Shown: piece by piece, positions 7,610 through 14,710 of the stretch
Layout: each line of letters starts with the position of its first letter
How positions within the stretch are numbered: position 1 is the first letter of the stretch
Assembly (NCBI GenBank): GCA_965603395.1
Contig: CBFDCV010000020.1
Location: 1 to 15,243, forward strand
Direction of reading: 5' to 3'
Length of the DNA: 15,243 nt
From: CAYSWS01 sp965603395
GTDB taxonomy: Bacteria > Patescibacteriota > WWE3 > UBA101185 > UBA10185
The notes under the pieces: generated by a model
Told to the model about the DNA's origin: nothing
The model's database searches: none
Seen by the model: the letters and a program-made list of their open reading frames with translations, nothing else
Translations under genes and position numbers: made by a program

Positions 7610-7618
7610 TGTTAGAAT
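7610..7618 (+). promoter_or_regulatory. Putative extended -10 box of murG
   Basis: TG-T-TAGAAT in the short ftsW-murG gap matches the extended -10 pattern. Its last T is 9 bases before the murG ATG at 7627 (6 before an in-frame TTG at 7624), so a transcript from it would have almost no leader. Spacing to the ATG is slightly longer than for the uvrC, ftsZ and nrdJ boxes. Confidence 0.35.
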
Positions 7619-7626
7619 TTTAATTG

Positions 7627-8724
7627 ATGGATCGAATTGTCATTACAGGCGGTCACCATAGCTCAGCACTTCCCGTGATAGAGGAGTTGAAAAGAAGATT
7701 TCCAAAGTTGGAAATATCTTGGTTTGGTCACAAACACTCTTTAGCCGGAAGTAGTAACCCCTCACTTGAGTTCAAGGAGATTTCAGGTATGGACATTCCC
7801 TTCTATGAGCTAAAAGCAGGTAAGTTTTATAAAACATATAATCCTATAAGAATACTTAAAATACCTTGCGGTTTTGTACAAGCATTTTTTCTACTAAAAA
7901 AGCTTAGGCCTGAAGCTATCCTTTCATTTGGCGGGTATATAGCTGTTCCCGTTGTTATATCAGCCTGGATCTTAAGAATACCCTCAGTTTCTCATGAGCA
8001 AACTGTGGTTACAGGGTATGCCAACAGATTAATTAGCGTGTTTGCAAAAAAGGTTTTGTATACTTGGCCGCAATCTCTTAAATACTTACCTAAAAATAAA
8101 TCTATTATGACAGGGTTACCCTTACGGGAAGAAATATTTCAACACAACAAAAAAGAATTTAATATCGAAAATAGAAAACCTACAATACTCATCACCGCAG
8201 GTAAATCAGGGTCTCATATTATAAATACAGCCGTACTAAAGATATTAGAGGATTTACTTAAGATTGCTAATGTCATACACCAAACGGGAGACCACTCAAA
8301 ATATAATGATTTTGCAAAACTTGAAGCAGAGTATGACAAGTTTAAGACTAAGGTTGAGGGCTCTTACTATTTAAGAAAATTTATTTATTCTGATAGCATA
8401 GGCGATGCCTTTAACGCTGCTGACCTTATTATTTCAAGAGCAGGAGCTCATACGTGCTATGAAATAATGCATTTAGGAAAACCCGGAATTTTAGTACCTA
8501 TACCTTGGGCATCGCACAATGAACAAAATAAAAATGCCGAGGTGGTGAAAGATCTAGGCCTAGTTGAAGTTGTACCGGAAGATAAGATAAAAGATGAAAA
8601 ATACTTCTTGGAAGTTATAAAAGAAGTTTTAGAGAATAGAAAGCAGTATACTTACAAAAAACCATTTGAAAAGAGTTTAAATTCCGCCAGGTTAATTGTT
8701 GATGAAGTTGTCAAAGTCATCTAA
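7627..8724 (+). CDS. murG: MurG, lipid I GlcNAc transferase
   Basis: Membrane-associated GT28 glycosyltransferase that adds GlcNAc to lipid I to form lipid II. It has 365 residues in two Rossmann-like domains. The N-terminal half holds ITGGHHSSALPVIEEL (6-21) and the strongly MurG-like SFGGYIAVPVV...IPSVSHEQ (100-125). The C-terminal half holds the second loop ILITAGKSGSHIIN (187-200) and the UDP-GlcNAc site SRAGAHTCYEIMHLGKP (270-286), then PIPWASHNEQNKNA. The first glycine loop is shorter than the usual GGTGGH, with one GG-H kept. I place the start at ATG 7627, although an in-frame TTG precedes it at 7624. The end overlaps ftsQ by 23 bases. Its classical neighbours murC, murB and ddl do not follow it. 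Confidence 0.92.
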   Translation: MDRIVITGGHHSSALPVIEELKRRFPKLEISWFGHKHSLAGSSNPSLEFKEISGMDIPFYELKAGKFYKTYNPIRILKIPCGFVQAFFLLKKLRPEAILSFGGYIAVPVVISAWILRIPSVSHEQTVVTGYANRLISVFAKKVLYTWPQSLKYLPKNKSIMTGLPLREEIFQHNKKEFNIENRKPTILITAGKSGSHIINTAVLKILEDLLKIANVIHQTGDHSKYNDFAKLEAEYDKFKTKVEGSYYLRKFIYSDSIGDAFNAADLIISRAGAHTCYEIMHLGKPGILVPIPWASHNEQNKNAEVVKDLGLVEVVPEDKIKDEKYFLEVIKEVLENRKQYTYKKPFEKSLNSARLIVDEVVKVI

Positions 8725-9493
8725 AAAAACAAAAAGAATAAGGAAGCGAAAAATAACTAAAGTTAAATACTTGACTCGGAAGTACATTCCTAGGATAGTT
8801 TTTGCCATTAAAGCGTTAGTAGTTGTTTTTACAGTGGGGGGAATCTCATACCTAATATTATTTTCGCCTTTTTTCAGTATCAAATACATTAATGTAAGTG
8901 GTACTCGTGAGTTTGTTAATCCCACAGATATAAAATTAATTGCCGAAAGCAATGCTAAGGGTAAAAACATTTTAAAATTTGATAAAAAATCTTTGGTAGA
9001 GAAGCTGGAAAGTAATTTATTGGGAGCAAAAATTTATCACATTAAAAAATCTTTTCCTTCAACCCTAAACATAACAGTGCAAGAGAGAACTCCTATTGCC
9101 ATTATTTACCGTAATGCTGATGAATACTTTTTTGTTGATGAGGATGGGTATGTACTAGGTTACACTGACCCCGGTAATCAGGAGCTGCCTAAAATCAAAT
9201 ATGATAAGGATATAAAAATTGGTCTTTTTATCGACAAAAACCTTGTTCCCATATACTTAGAACTTACGAAACTGTTTGTTGAAGAAGAAGTGAGGGTTAG
9301 CAGTATGAGCTTTTCGCCAAAACATGTGCATCTTTATCTGGAAGACGGTCCGGAGGTTTTGATTGGTAACGATAAAAATAAAAGCGAAGCCCTAAAAACC
9401 GTAGCTGCCTTGATAAAAGAGTCAGAGGTAGAAGACAAGGAAGTACGGCGTATTGATATTAGATATGATAAAGTTATAGTATTATTTAAGTAA
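8702..9493 (+). CDS. ftsQ: FtsQ, divisome membrane protein with POTRA domain
   Basis: A single-pass division protein, 263 residues, that links early and late divisome components. It has a very basic cytoplasmic N-terminus (1-31, many Lys/Arg), one membrane helix (~32-55), and an outside POTRA domain starting FFSIKYINVSGTREF (~57-128, ending with the typical ITVQERTPIA). The FtsQ beta domain follows, including YFFVDEDGYVL (~142-152). Start chosen at ATG 8702; two TTG codons directly upstream in frame (8696, 8699) are less likely. It overlaps the end of murG by 23 bases in another frame, which suggests translational coupling. It is placed directly before ftsA, as in classical division clusters. 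Sequence conservation in FtsQ is low; topology and context carry the call. Confidence 0.9.
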   Translation: MKLSKSSKKTKRIRKRKITKVKYLTRKYIPRIVFAIKALVVVFTVGGISYLILFSPFFSIKYINVSGTREFVNPTDIKLIAESNAKGKNILKFDKKSLVEKLESNLLGAKIYHIKKSFPSTLNITVQERTPIAIIYRNADEYFFVDEDGYVLGYTDPGNQELPKIKYDKDIKIGLFIDKNLVPIYLELTKLFVEEEVRVSSMSFSPKHVHLYLEDGPEVLIGNDKNKSEALKTVAALIKESEVEDKEVRRIDIRYDKVIVLFK

Positions 9494-9505
9494 ACTCTCT
9501 GCTTT

Positions 9506-10762
9506 ATGGCTAAAGAAAGAATAATAACTGGGATAGATGTTGGTTCTACAAAAATAGCTACTACCGTAGCTGTTGTTAGCGATAAAAGAGTGTCAGTCAT
9601 TGGTGTTTCAGGAAACGTTTTATCAAAAGGCATAAAAAAAGGTTTTGTCAGTAAAATTGACGGTGCCGTAGAAGCAATTGCACACAGTTTAGAGAGAGCT
9701 GAGAGAATGGCAGGAGTTTCTGTGTCTTCAGCTTTTGTGACAGTCAATGGCAGTCACATAGAAACCAGGAATTCACATGGCGTAGTGGCTGTTTCTCCTC
9801 ATTTGAGTTCTGAGATCTCTCATGAGGATGTGGCTAGGGTGACAGAGGCTGCACAAGCCATTTCGTTACCCTCATCAAGAGAAATAATACACGTTATACC
9901 CAGAGATTTTATTGTAGATTCACAAGATGGTATCAAAGATCCCGTCAGTATGACCGGAAATAGGTTAGAGGTTGAGACTAATATTATTCACGGCTCTTCC
10001 ACTGCTATTATCAATTTAACAAAGTGCATAGAACAAGTGGGCGTAAGCGTCGAAGAGATGATCTATACAGGTATTGCTTCTGCCGAAGCTGCCCTCACTG
10101 ACACAGAGAAAGAGCTAGGGACTCTGCTAGTAGACATTGGGGGAGGTACTACCGCCATCATAGCCTATTTAGAAGGAAGCCCCATACACTCTTCTGTGCT
10201 GCCTATAGGAGCAAAGTACATCACAAATGACTTAGCTGTTGGCTTAAGAGTTCGAATGGAAGAAGCGGAGAACATTAAATTAAAACTTAGCAACGAGTTT
10301 ACCCTCCATGCTAAGAGTAAAACAGAGATAAGAGATGAGGATTTTGATGTTTCAGAGTTTGATCTGGAAACTGAAAAAATTCCCAAGAAAGTACTCTATA
10401 GGATCATTGACGCCCGACTGGAGGAAATTTTTAGTCTCATAGCCTTAGAAATTACTAAGGCAAATCTCAAAGGCAAGCTGCCTGCGGGAACTGTAGTAAC
10501 CGGTGGCGGCGCTCTGACCGCCGGCGTAGAAAAAGTTGTGGGCAGTGTGTTGAGAACCCCGGTGAGAGTCGGGAAACCATCAGGAGTAACAGGTTTGATA
10601 GATGAAATTCAAGGTCCACAATCAGCCGCAACTGTGGGCGCAGTTTTATACGGAGCGCAGCTTCACAAAAGCGGTTCTGTATTGTCTTTAGAGAAAAATC
10701 GCGGTAATATATCTAGTAAGATTAGTACAATCTTTAGTAAACTAAAGAACTTCCTGCCCTAA
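9506..10762 (+). CDS. ftsA: FtsA, actin-like division protein
   Basis: An actin-fold ATPase that tethers FtsZ to the membrane and recruits later divisome proteins; 418 residues. Visible: phosphate-1 motif GIDVGSTKIATTVAVV (9-24); the SHS2 1C domain region (~85-165); phosphate-2 motif LLVDIGGGTTAIIAYL (207-222); the adenosine motif VVTGGGALTAGVE (330-342); and a C-terminal amphipathic, basic/hydrophobic helix (ISSKISTIFSKLKNFLP) that fits the membrane-targeting sequence of FtsA. It starts 12 bases after ftsQ and ends 12 bases before ftsZ ATG. No good Shine-Dalgarno or -10 box stands close to its start, so it is probably translated from the upstream transcript. Confidence 0.96.
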   Translation: MAKERIITGIDVGSTKIATTVAVVSDKRVSVIGVSGNVLSKGIKKGFVSKIDGAVEAIAHSLERAERMAGVSVSSAFVTVNGSHIETRNSHGVVAVSPHLSSEISHEDVARVTEAAQAISLPSSREIIHVIPRDFIVDSQDGIKDPVSMTGNRLEVETNIIHGSSTAIINLTKCIEQVGVSVEEMIYTGIASAEAALTDTEKELGTLLVDIGGGTTAIIAYLEGSPIHSSVLPIGAKYITNDLAVGLRVRMEEAENIKLKLSNEFTLHAKSKTEIRDEDFDVSEFDLETEKIPKKVLYRIIDARLEEIFSLIALEITKANLKGKLPAGTVVTGGGALTAGVEKVVGSVLRTPVRVGKPSGVTGLIDEIQGPQSAATVGAVLYGAQLHKSGSVLSLEKNRGNISSKISTIFSKLKNFLP

Positions 10763-10763
10763 A

Positions 10764-10769
10764 TAAAAT
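10764..10769 (+). promoter_or_regulatory. ftsZ: Putative -10 box of ftsZ
   Basis: TAAAAT in the 12-base ftsA-ftsZ gap, last T six bases before the ftsZ ATG. If used, it gives an ftsZ-only transcript that starts at or next to the start codon. No Shine-Dalgarno sequence competes with this reading, and no clear -35 box is seen in the end of ftsA. Confidence 0.45.
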
Positions 10770-10774
10770 TTGAT

Positions 10775-11971
10775 ATGCAGATTAAACCTGAGATTGAAAG
10801 ATTCGCTAATATCCGTGTAGTTGGTGTGGGCGGAGCTGGATGTAACGTTATAAATTCCATGATCGAATCACAACAGATAAACGGAGTGGAGTTTATTGCT
10901 GTTAACACAGATGCTCAGGCCTTATCCATAAGTAAAGCATTTATAAAACTACCTATTGGTCAGAGCTTAACCGGAGGTTTGGGAGCCGGATCTGACCCTG
11001 AGCTAGGCAGAAAAGCTGCTGAGGAAGATGCTGAGTTAATTCAATCAAACTTAGAAGGATCAGATATGATTTTTGTCACTGCAGGTATGGGCGGAGGAAC
11101 AGGCACAGGAGCAGCTCCTGTGATCGCTAAGATCGCTAGAGAATTAGGAGCGCTTACAATTGGTGTTGTGACCAAACCATTTTCATTTGAGGGTGTTCGA
11201 AGAATGTCTAATGCGGAAAAGGGGATCGAAGAGCTTGGAAGAGAGGTTGACGCGCTTATTACCATTCCCAACCAAAGATTATTGGAGATTACTGACGAGA
11301 AGATGCCGGTACTGGAAGCGTTTAAGCTAAGTGATAGCATTTTAAATCAAGGTGTGCAAGGAATCTCTGATCTAATAGTCATGCCCGGTTTGATCAATGT
11401 TGACTTTGCTGACGTAAAAACAGTGATGAAAAATGCAGGAACCGCTTTGATGGGCATAGGTATAGGAACAGGAGAAGGTAGATCTGTGGTTGCTGCTAAG
11501 GCAGCCATAACCTCACCGTTATTAGATATCTCAATTGATGGAGCAACCGGAATATTGTTTAACATCATTGGGGGTAGTGATATGAGTATGAGTGAGGTAG
11601 ATGAGGCGGCTAAGATCATTATAGAGGCCGCTAGTCCGGAAGCTAACATTATATTTGGAACCACTGTCGATGACAGTATGTCGGAGCAAATTAAGATAAC
11701 TGTTATAGCAACCGGATTTGATACAGAAGATATAAGATCAAGATTAGGTATGAGGCCTGAGCCGGCCACATATAAAAAAGACTCTTTTGAAGAATCTAAA
11801 CCTATAGGAGTAAGCGGTCTCCCGGAAGATAGCGTTTCGTTTGATGATTCAGACTACGATGGCAGTGATAAGGAAGACGAAGATGAAAAAAAGGATTCTT
11901 GGGGAAAGCCAAGCTTGGGCGAAGATCCGGAAAACAAATACGATATACCCGCTTTTTTAAGAGGTAAATAA
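10775..11971 (+). CDS. ftsZ: FtsZ, tubulin-like division GTPase
   Basis: It polymerises with GTP into the division ring at mid-cell. 398 residues. N-terminal GTPase domain: VVGVGGAGCNVIN (15-27), the tubulin signature GGGTGTG (106-112), and the PFSFEGVRRM segment (135-144). The T7 loop NVDFADVKTVM (208-218) carries the two acidic residues (Asp210, Asp213) needed for GTP hydrolysis across the filament interface. A second domain runs to ~325. A ~60-residue linker follows that is unusually acidic (DDSDYDGSDKEDEDEK at 357-372), and the conserved tail KYDIPAFLRGK (388-398) binds FtsA and other partners. Everything required for function appears intact. This is the last gene of the division cluster; a 252-base gap follows. 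Confidence 0.99.
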   Translation: MQIKPEIERFANIRVVGVGGAGCNVINSMIESQQINGVEFIAVNTDAQALSISKAFIKLPIGQSLTGGLGAGSDPELGRKAAEEDAELIQSNLEGSDMIFVTAGMGGGTGTGAAPVIAKIARELGALTIGVVTKPFSFEGVRRMSNAEKGIEELGREVDALITIPNQRLLEITDEKMPVLEAFKLSDSILNQGVQGISDLIVMPGLINVDFADVKTVMKNAGTALMGIGIGTGEGRSVVAAKAAITSPLLDISIDGATGILFNIIGGSDMSMSEVDEAAKIIIEAASPEANIIFGTTVDDSMSEQIKITVIATGFDTEDIRSRLGMRPEPATYKKDSFEESKPIGVSGLPEDSVSFDDSDYDGSDKEDEDEKKDSWGKPSLGEDPENKYDIPAFLRGK

Positions 11972-12089
11972 ATATTCCCGTAACGGCAACTAAATACTGT
12001 TATCCATTTGTGCTGAGAAATATTATAAGTATTTACTATTATTACCAACTGTAAAGTTTCTTACCACAATATTTAATATAACAATAAAT

Positions 12090-12102
12090 ATTACATTGTA
12101 AT
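12090..12102. repeat. Short inverted repeat ATTAC-ATT-GTAAT
   Basis: Five-base arms around a three-base centre in the ftsZ-nrdJ gap. It could be a small regulator-binding site, but arms this short are expected often by chance in DNA this AT-rich. Confidence 0.2.
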
Positions 12103-12163
12103 TTAACTAAATATATGTTCTGATGAATATACACTGCCCACATATTTTTCTGAGCAATAACTG

Positions 12164-12207
12164 CCAAGAAAATTAGGCCTATAGAATATTAGGCTTGGTG
12201 GTTTTTT
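12164..12207 (+). terminator. Terminator-like hairpin after ftsZ
   Basis: GCCTA (12177-12181) pairs with TAGGC (12190-12194) around an 8-base loop. CCAA (12164-12167) can extend the stem with TTGG (12195-12198), at the cost of a 9-base left-side bulge. TGG and then six T (12202-12207) follow. The shape suits an intrinsic terminator for the division cluster, placed just before the nrdJ promoter-like box. The bulge makes the stem weak. ATTAGGC also occurs twice, 16 bases apart (12172 and 12188), which could instead be a repeated binding site. Confidence 0.4.
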
Positions 12208-12212
12208 CGTTC

Positions 12213-12218
12213 TAAAAT
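12213..12218 (+). promoter_or_regulatory. nrdJ: Putative -10 box of nrdJ
   Basis: TAAAAT with its last T six bases before the nrdJ ATG at 12224, immediately after the T run of the terminator-like hairpin. Fits a leaderless transcript and supports the ATG at 12224 over the later in-frame ATG at 12293. Confidence 0.45.
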
Positions 12219-12223
12219 AATTT

Positions 12224-14698
12224 ATGCCGGAAGACATACCGACAACAACAAAAGATACATCTCTAAAAATTCGACAACAAAAGATACGCGAGATGGAGGG
12301 CAGAAATAAAAACATAATATTAAGCGAAAACTCTAAAGTAATACTAGAAAAAAGATACCTAAGAAAAGATGAATCAGGGAAACCTTCAGAAACAGTAGAG
12401 GAGATGTTTAATAGGATCGTAAAAGTTGTAGCAGAACCTGACGCTCCCTACAAAGACATTACAAAAACTCAGCAGGATTTTTATAATCTTCTCACCACGA
12501 AAAGATTTTTTCCAAATTCACCTACATTCACAGGTGCCGGAACTCCTTTAGGTCAACTAGCGGCTTGTTTCGTATTACCAATTTCAGACGATATGGGTAA
12601 AAAGACCGATGGTATTTTTACCACTCTAAGAGACGCAGCTTTGATACAGCAGCTCGGAGGGGGGAACGGTTTTTCTTTTTCGGACTTAAGATCAAGAGGC
12701 GCCGTTGTAAAAAGTAGTTTTGGCAAAGCTTCAGGACCAATAGGTTTTATGGGTGTTTACGACAAAGCTTTTGGTGAGATCGCTCAGGGCGGGGTGAGAA
12801 GGGGCGCGAACATGGCTGTGCTGAGGGTGGATCATCCGGATGTCAGAGAGTTTATAAGGTGTAAGTCAGAAGAAGGTGAAATAGCCAATTTTAATATTTC
12901 TGTAGCTTTAACCGAAATGTTTATGAAGGCTGTGGTAGCTGATGAGCACTACGAACTAGTAGACCCAAGCTCCAAAGAAGTCATAGAAAATCCAAAAGCC
13001 AGGGAAATATTTGACTTGATAGTAGAAAATGCATACAAGAATGGTGAGCCCGGAGTACTTTTCATAGATACAGCAAATATAGATAATCCTGTACCCCATC
13101 TTTATGAACTAAAAGCTACAAATCCTTGCGGTGAGCAGTGGCTCGGACCTTATGAGAACTGCTGTTTAGGATCGATAAATTTAGCTGAGCATCTTGACGC
13201 TGAGGGCTCTATTGATTGGGGATTATTACAAGAGTCTGTAGAATTATCTACTAGGTTTTTAGACAATGTAGTATCCGCTAATAAATATGTTCCTGGCGTA
13301 CCTCAACTAAAAGAATCCGCCCTTGATGCTAGAAGGATCGGCTTGGGGTTTATGGGTCTAGCAGATGCAATGTATGCAGGTGGAATTAGGTATGGCAGTG
13401 TTAAGGGTCAGGAATTTGCTTCTCAGATAACTGAGTTTATCAGATATCACAGTATGTTGACTTCTACCATGTTGGCTGAAGAGCGCGGATCTTTTAGGAA
13501 GATAAAAGGAAGTATTTACGATCCGGAAAACATCACTTGGCAGCCACCTCAACCAATTGCAGAGCATGAACATGATTTTGGGAGACCTGAAATTAACTGG
13601 CAGAAGGTAACATCCGGAATAAAACTGTATGGAATAAGAAATGCGGCGCAGACCACCATTGCTCCTACCGGAACTATCTCTACAGTCGCAGGCGTAGAAG
13701 GTTATGGTTGTGAGCCTGTTTTTGCTTTAGCTTATTATAGAAATGTATATCAAGCGGCAGGAGAAGAAGAAAACTTAACTTTAACTTACACAAGCCCTAA
13801 ATTTATTGAAGCCTTGGAAAAGGTAGGAGTCAGCGGAGAGGAAAGAAAGAAAATAGTAGACCAGGTAATACAAAAAGGCACCTGTCAGGGTGTTGAAGGT
13901 GTTCCGGAAGAAATTAAAAATACTTTTGTAGTTTCCTCAGATATAAAACCTGAAGAACATGTAGGAATGCAGGCATCCATTCAAGCGTTCATAGACAACT
14001 CCATCTCTAAAACCTGTAATTTTCCTGACGATGCCAAAAGGGAAGACGTAGCAAACGTGTACATGAAGGGTTGGGAGTCAGGATGTAAGGGATTGACAGT
14101 ATACGTAACCGGAAGTAGGCAGGAAGTTGTGCTGGAGACAGAGGAAACAAGAGGAACAAAAGAAGAACCGGCAGTCATACAAGAATACAAAAATGTAGAA
14201 ATGGAAGAAGCTAGAGGGTATAGATTGGCAGGTACTACTTATAAGATCAGTACACCCCAAGGTAAGGCTTTTGTCACCATCAATAAGAGCGAAAAAGGAG
14301 AACCGCTGGAAGTTTTCATTAACGTAGGTAAAGCCGGTTCTGATGTGTCAGCTTTGTCTGAGGCTATGGGTAGACTAGTGTCCGGGTGGTTGAGATCTTC
14401 TAAAAATAGAGATTATACAGTAAAAGATATTGTGATACAGCTTATTGGTATTGGAGGAGCAACATCAACCGGATTCGGCAAAAATAGAGTAAGCTCCCTC
14501 CCTGATGCTATAGCAAAAGTATTAGCTGAGGAATTTAAATTAACTGTAAGAGCAAATGGTTCGAATATTGTTAACCCGGATAATAATGAAGTTTCGTACT
14601 ACTCTCATACAGACATGTGCCCCGACTGTGGTAACGCCACATTGGTATTAGAGGAAGGGTGTGCAAAGTGCTATTCCTGCGGTTATAGTAAGTGCTGA
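12224..14698 (+). CDS. nrdJ: Class II (adenosylcobalamin-dependent) ribonucleotide reductase
   Basis: It reduces ribonucleotides to deoxyribonucleotides using a B12-derived radical and works without oxygen. 824 residues. Redox Cys115 (LAACFVLP), QQLGGGNGFSFSDLR (142-156), GGVRRGANMAVL (189-200), the thiyl and acidic pair Cys302 and Glu304 in NPCGEQ, and the partner Cys313 in YENCCLGSINL. The phosphate-binding motif APTGT is at 480-484. A TSCPD-type domain (~669-750) and a zinc-ribbon-like tail follow (C799, C802, C813, C816, C819, C824, ending CGYSKC), where the last cysteines re-reduce the active site. This matches the single-chain NrdJ with zinc tail. There is no ATP-cone at the N-terminus, so activity control by ATP/dATP is not expected. 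I see no intein. It ends in TGA, 12 bases before a second reductase gene. Confidence 0.97.
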   Translation: MPEDIPTTTKDTSLKIRQQKIREMEGRNKNIILSENSKVILEKRYLRKDESGKPSETVEEMFNRIVKVVAEPDAPYKDITKTQQDFYNLLTTKRFFPNSPTFTGAGTPLGQLAACFVLPISDDMGKKTDGIFTTLRDAALIQQLGGGNGFSFSDLRSRGAVVKSSFGKASGPIGFMGVYDKAFGEIAQGGVRRGANMAVLRVDHPDVREFIRCKSEEGEIANFNISVALTEMFMKAVVADEHYELVDPSSKEVIENPKAREIFDLIVENAYKNGEPGVLFIDTANIDNPVPHLYELKATNPCGEQWLGPYENCCLGSINLAEHLDAEGSIDWGLLQESVELSTRFLDNVVSANKYVPGVPQLKESALDARRIGLGFMGLADAMYAGGIRYGSVKGQEFASQITEFIRYHSMLTSTMLAEERGSFRKIKGSIYDPENITWQPPQPIAEHEHDFGRPEINWQKVTSGIKLYGIRNAAQTTIAPTGTISTVAGVEGYGCEPVFALAYYRNVYQAAGEEENLTLTYTSPKFIEALEKVGVSGEERKKIVDQVIQKGTCQGVEGVPEEIKNTFVVSSDIKPEEHVGMQASIQAFIDNSISKTCNFPDDAKREDVANVYMKGWESGCKGLTVYVTGSRQEVVLETEETRGTKEEPAVIQEYKNVEMEEARGYRLAGTTYKISTPQGKAFVTINKSEKGEPLEVFINVGKAGSDVSALSEAMGRLVSGWLRSSKNRDYTVKDIVIQLIGIGGATSTGFGKNRVSSLPDAIAKVLAEEFKLTVRANGSNIVNPDNNEVSYYSHTDMCPDCGNATLVLEEGCAKCYSCGYSKC

Positions 14699-14704
14699 AG
14701 AGGA
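14698..14704 (+). promoter_or_regulatory. Shine-Dalgarno sequence of the second reductase gene
   Basis: AAGAGGA overlaps the last base of the nrdJ TGA stop and ends 6 bases before the ATG at 14711, a normal ribosome-binding distance. It is the clearest Shine-Dalgarno site in the window, in contrast to genes with -10-like boxes against their starts. It implies translation from the nrdJ transcript. Confidence 0.55.
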
Positions 14705-14710
14705 TCTGTT

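Larger units (their letters stand above)
11972..12223 (+). other. AT-rich intergenic region between ftsZ and nrdJ
   Basis: The longest gene-free stretch in the window (252 bases), very AT-rich. I see no credible coding sequence on either strand. It holds a short inverted repeat (12090-12102), a terminator-like hairpin with a T run (12164-12207), and a -10-like box against the nrdJ start (12213-12218). I looked for a cobalamin riboswitch or a pair of NrdR boxes, both plausible before a B12-dependent reductase, and found neither convincingly. Confidence 0.7.

Noticed and set aside
9334..9747. 137-residue reading frame on the minus strand
   Set aside because: Antisense to the end of ftsQ and the start of ftsA, low-complexity Ser/Thr/Leu-rich composition, no family resemblance; a shadow of the real genes.
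11347..11769. 140-residue minus-strand frame in ftsZ
   Set aside because: Fully inside the conserved FtsZ coding region, rich in Ile, Ser, Ala and Pro as expected from reading the opposite strand; no start signal or homology seen.
11972..12223. Cobalamin riboswitch or paired NrdR boxes upstream of nrdJ
   Set aside because: Would be logical for a B12-dependent reductase, but I see no B12-box-like conserved core and no two well-spaced matches to the NrdR consensus; the AT-rich partial matches are weak.
12224..14698. Intein within nrdJ (a common insertion site)
   Set aside because: 824 residues is normal for a zinc-tailed NrdJ and the conserved motifs follow each other at usual distances with no intein splice motifs.
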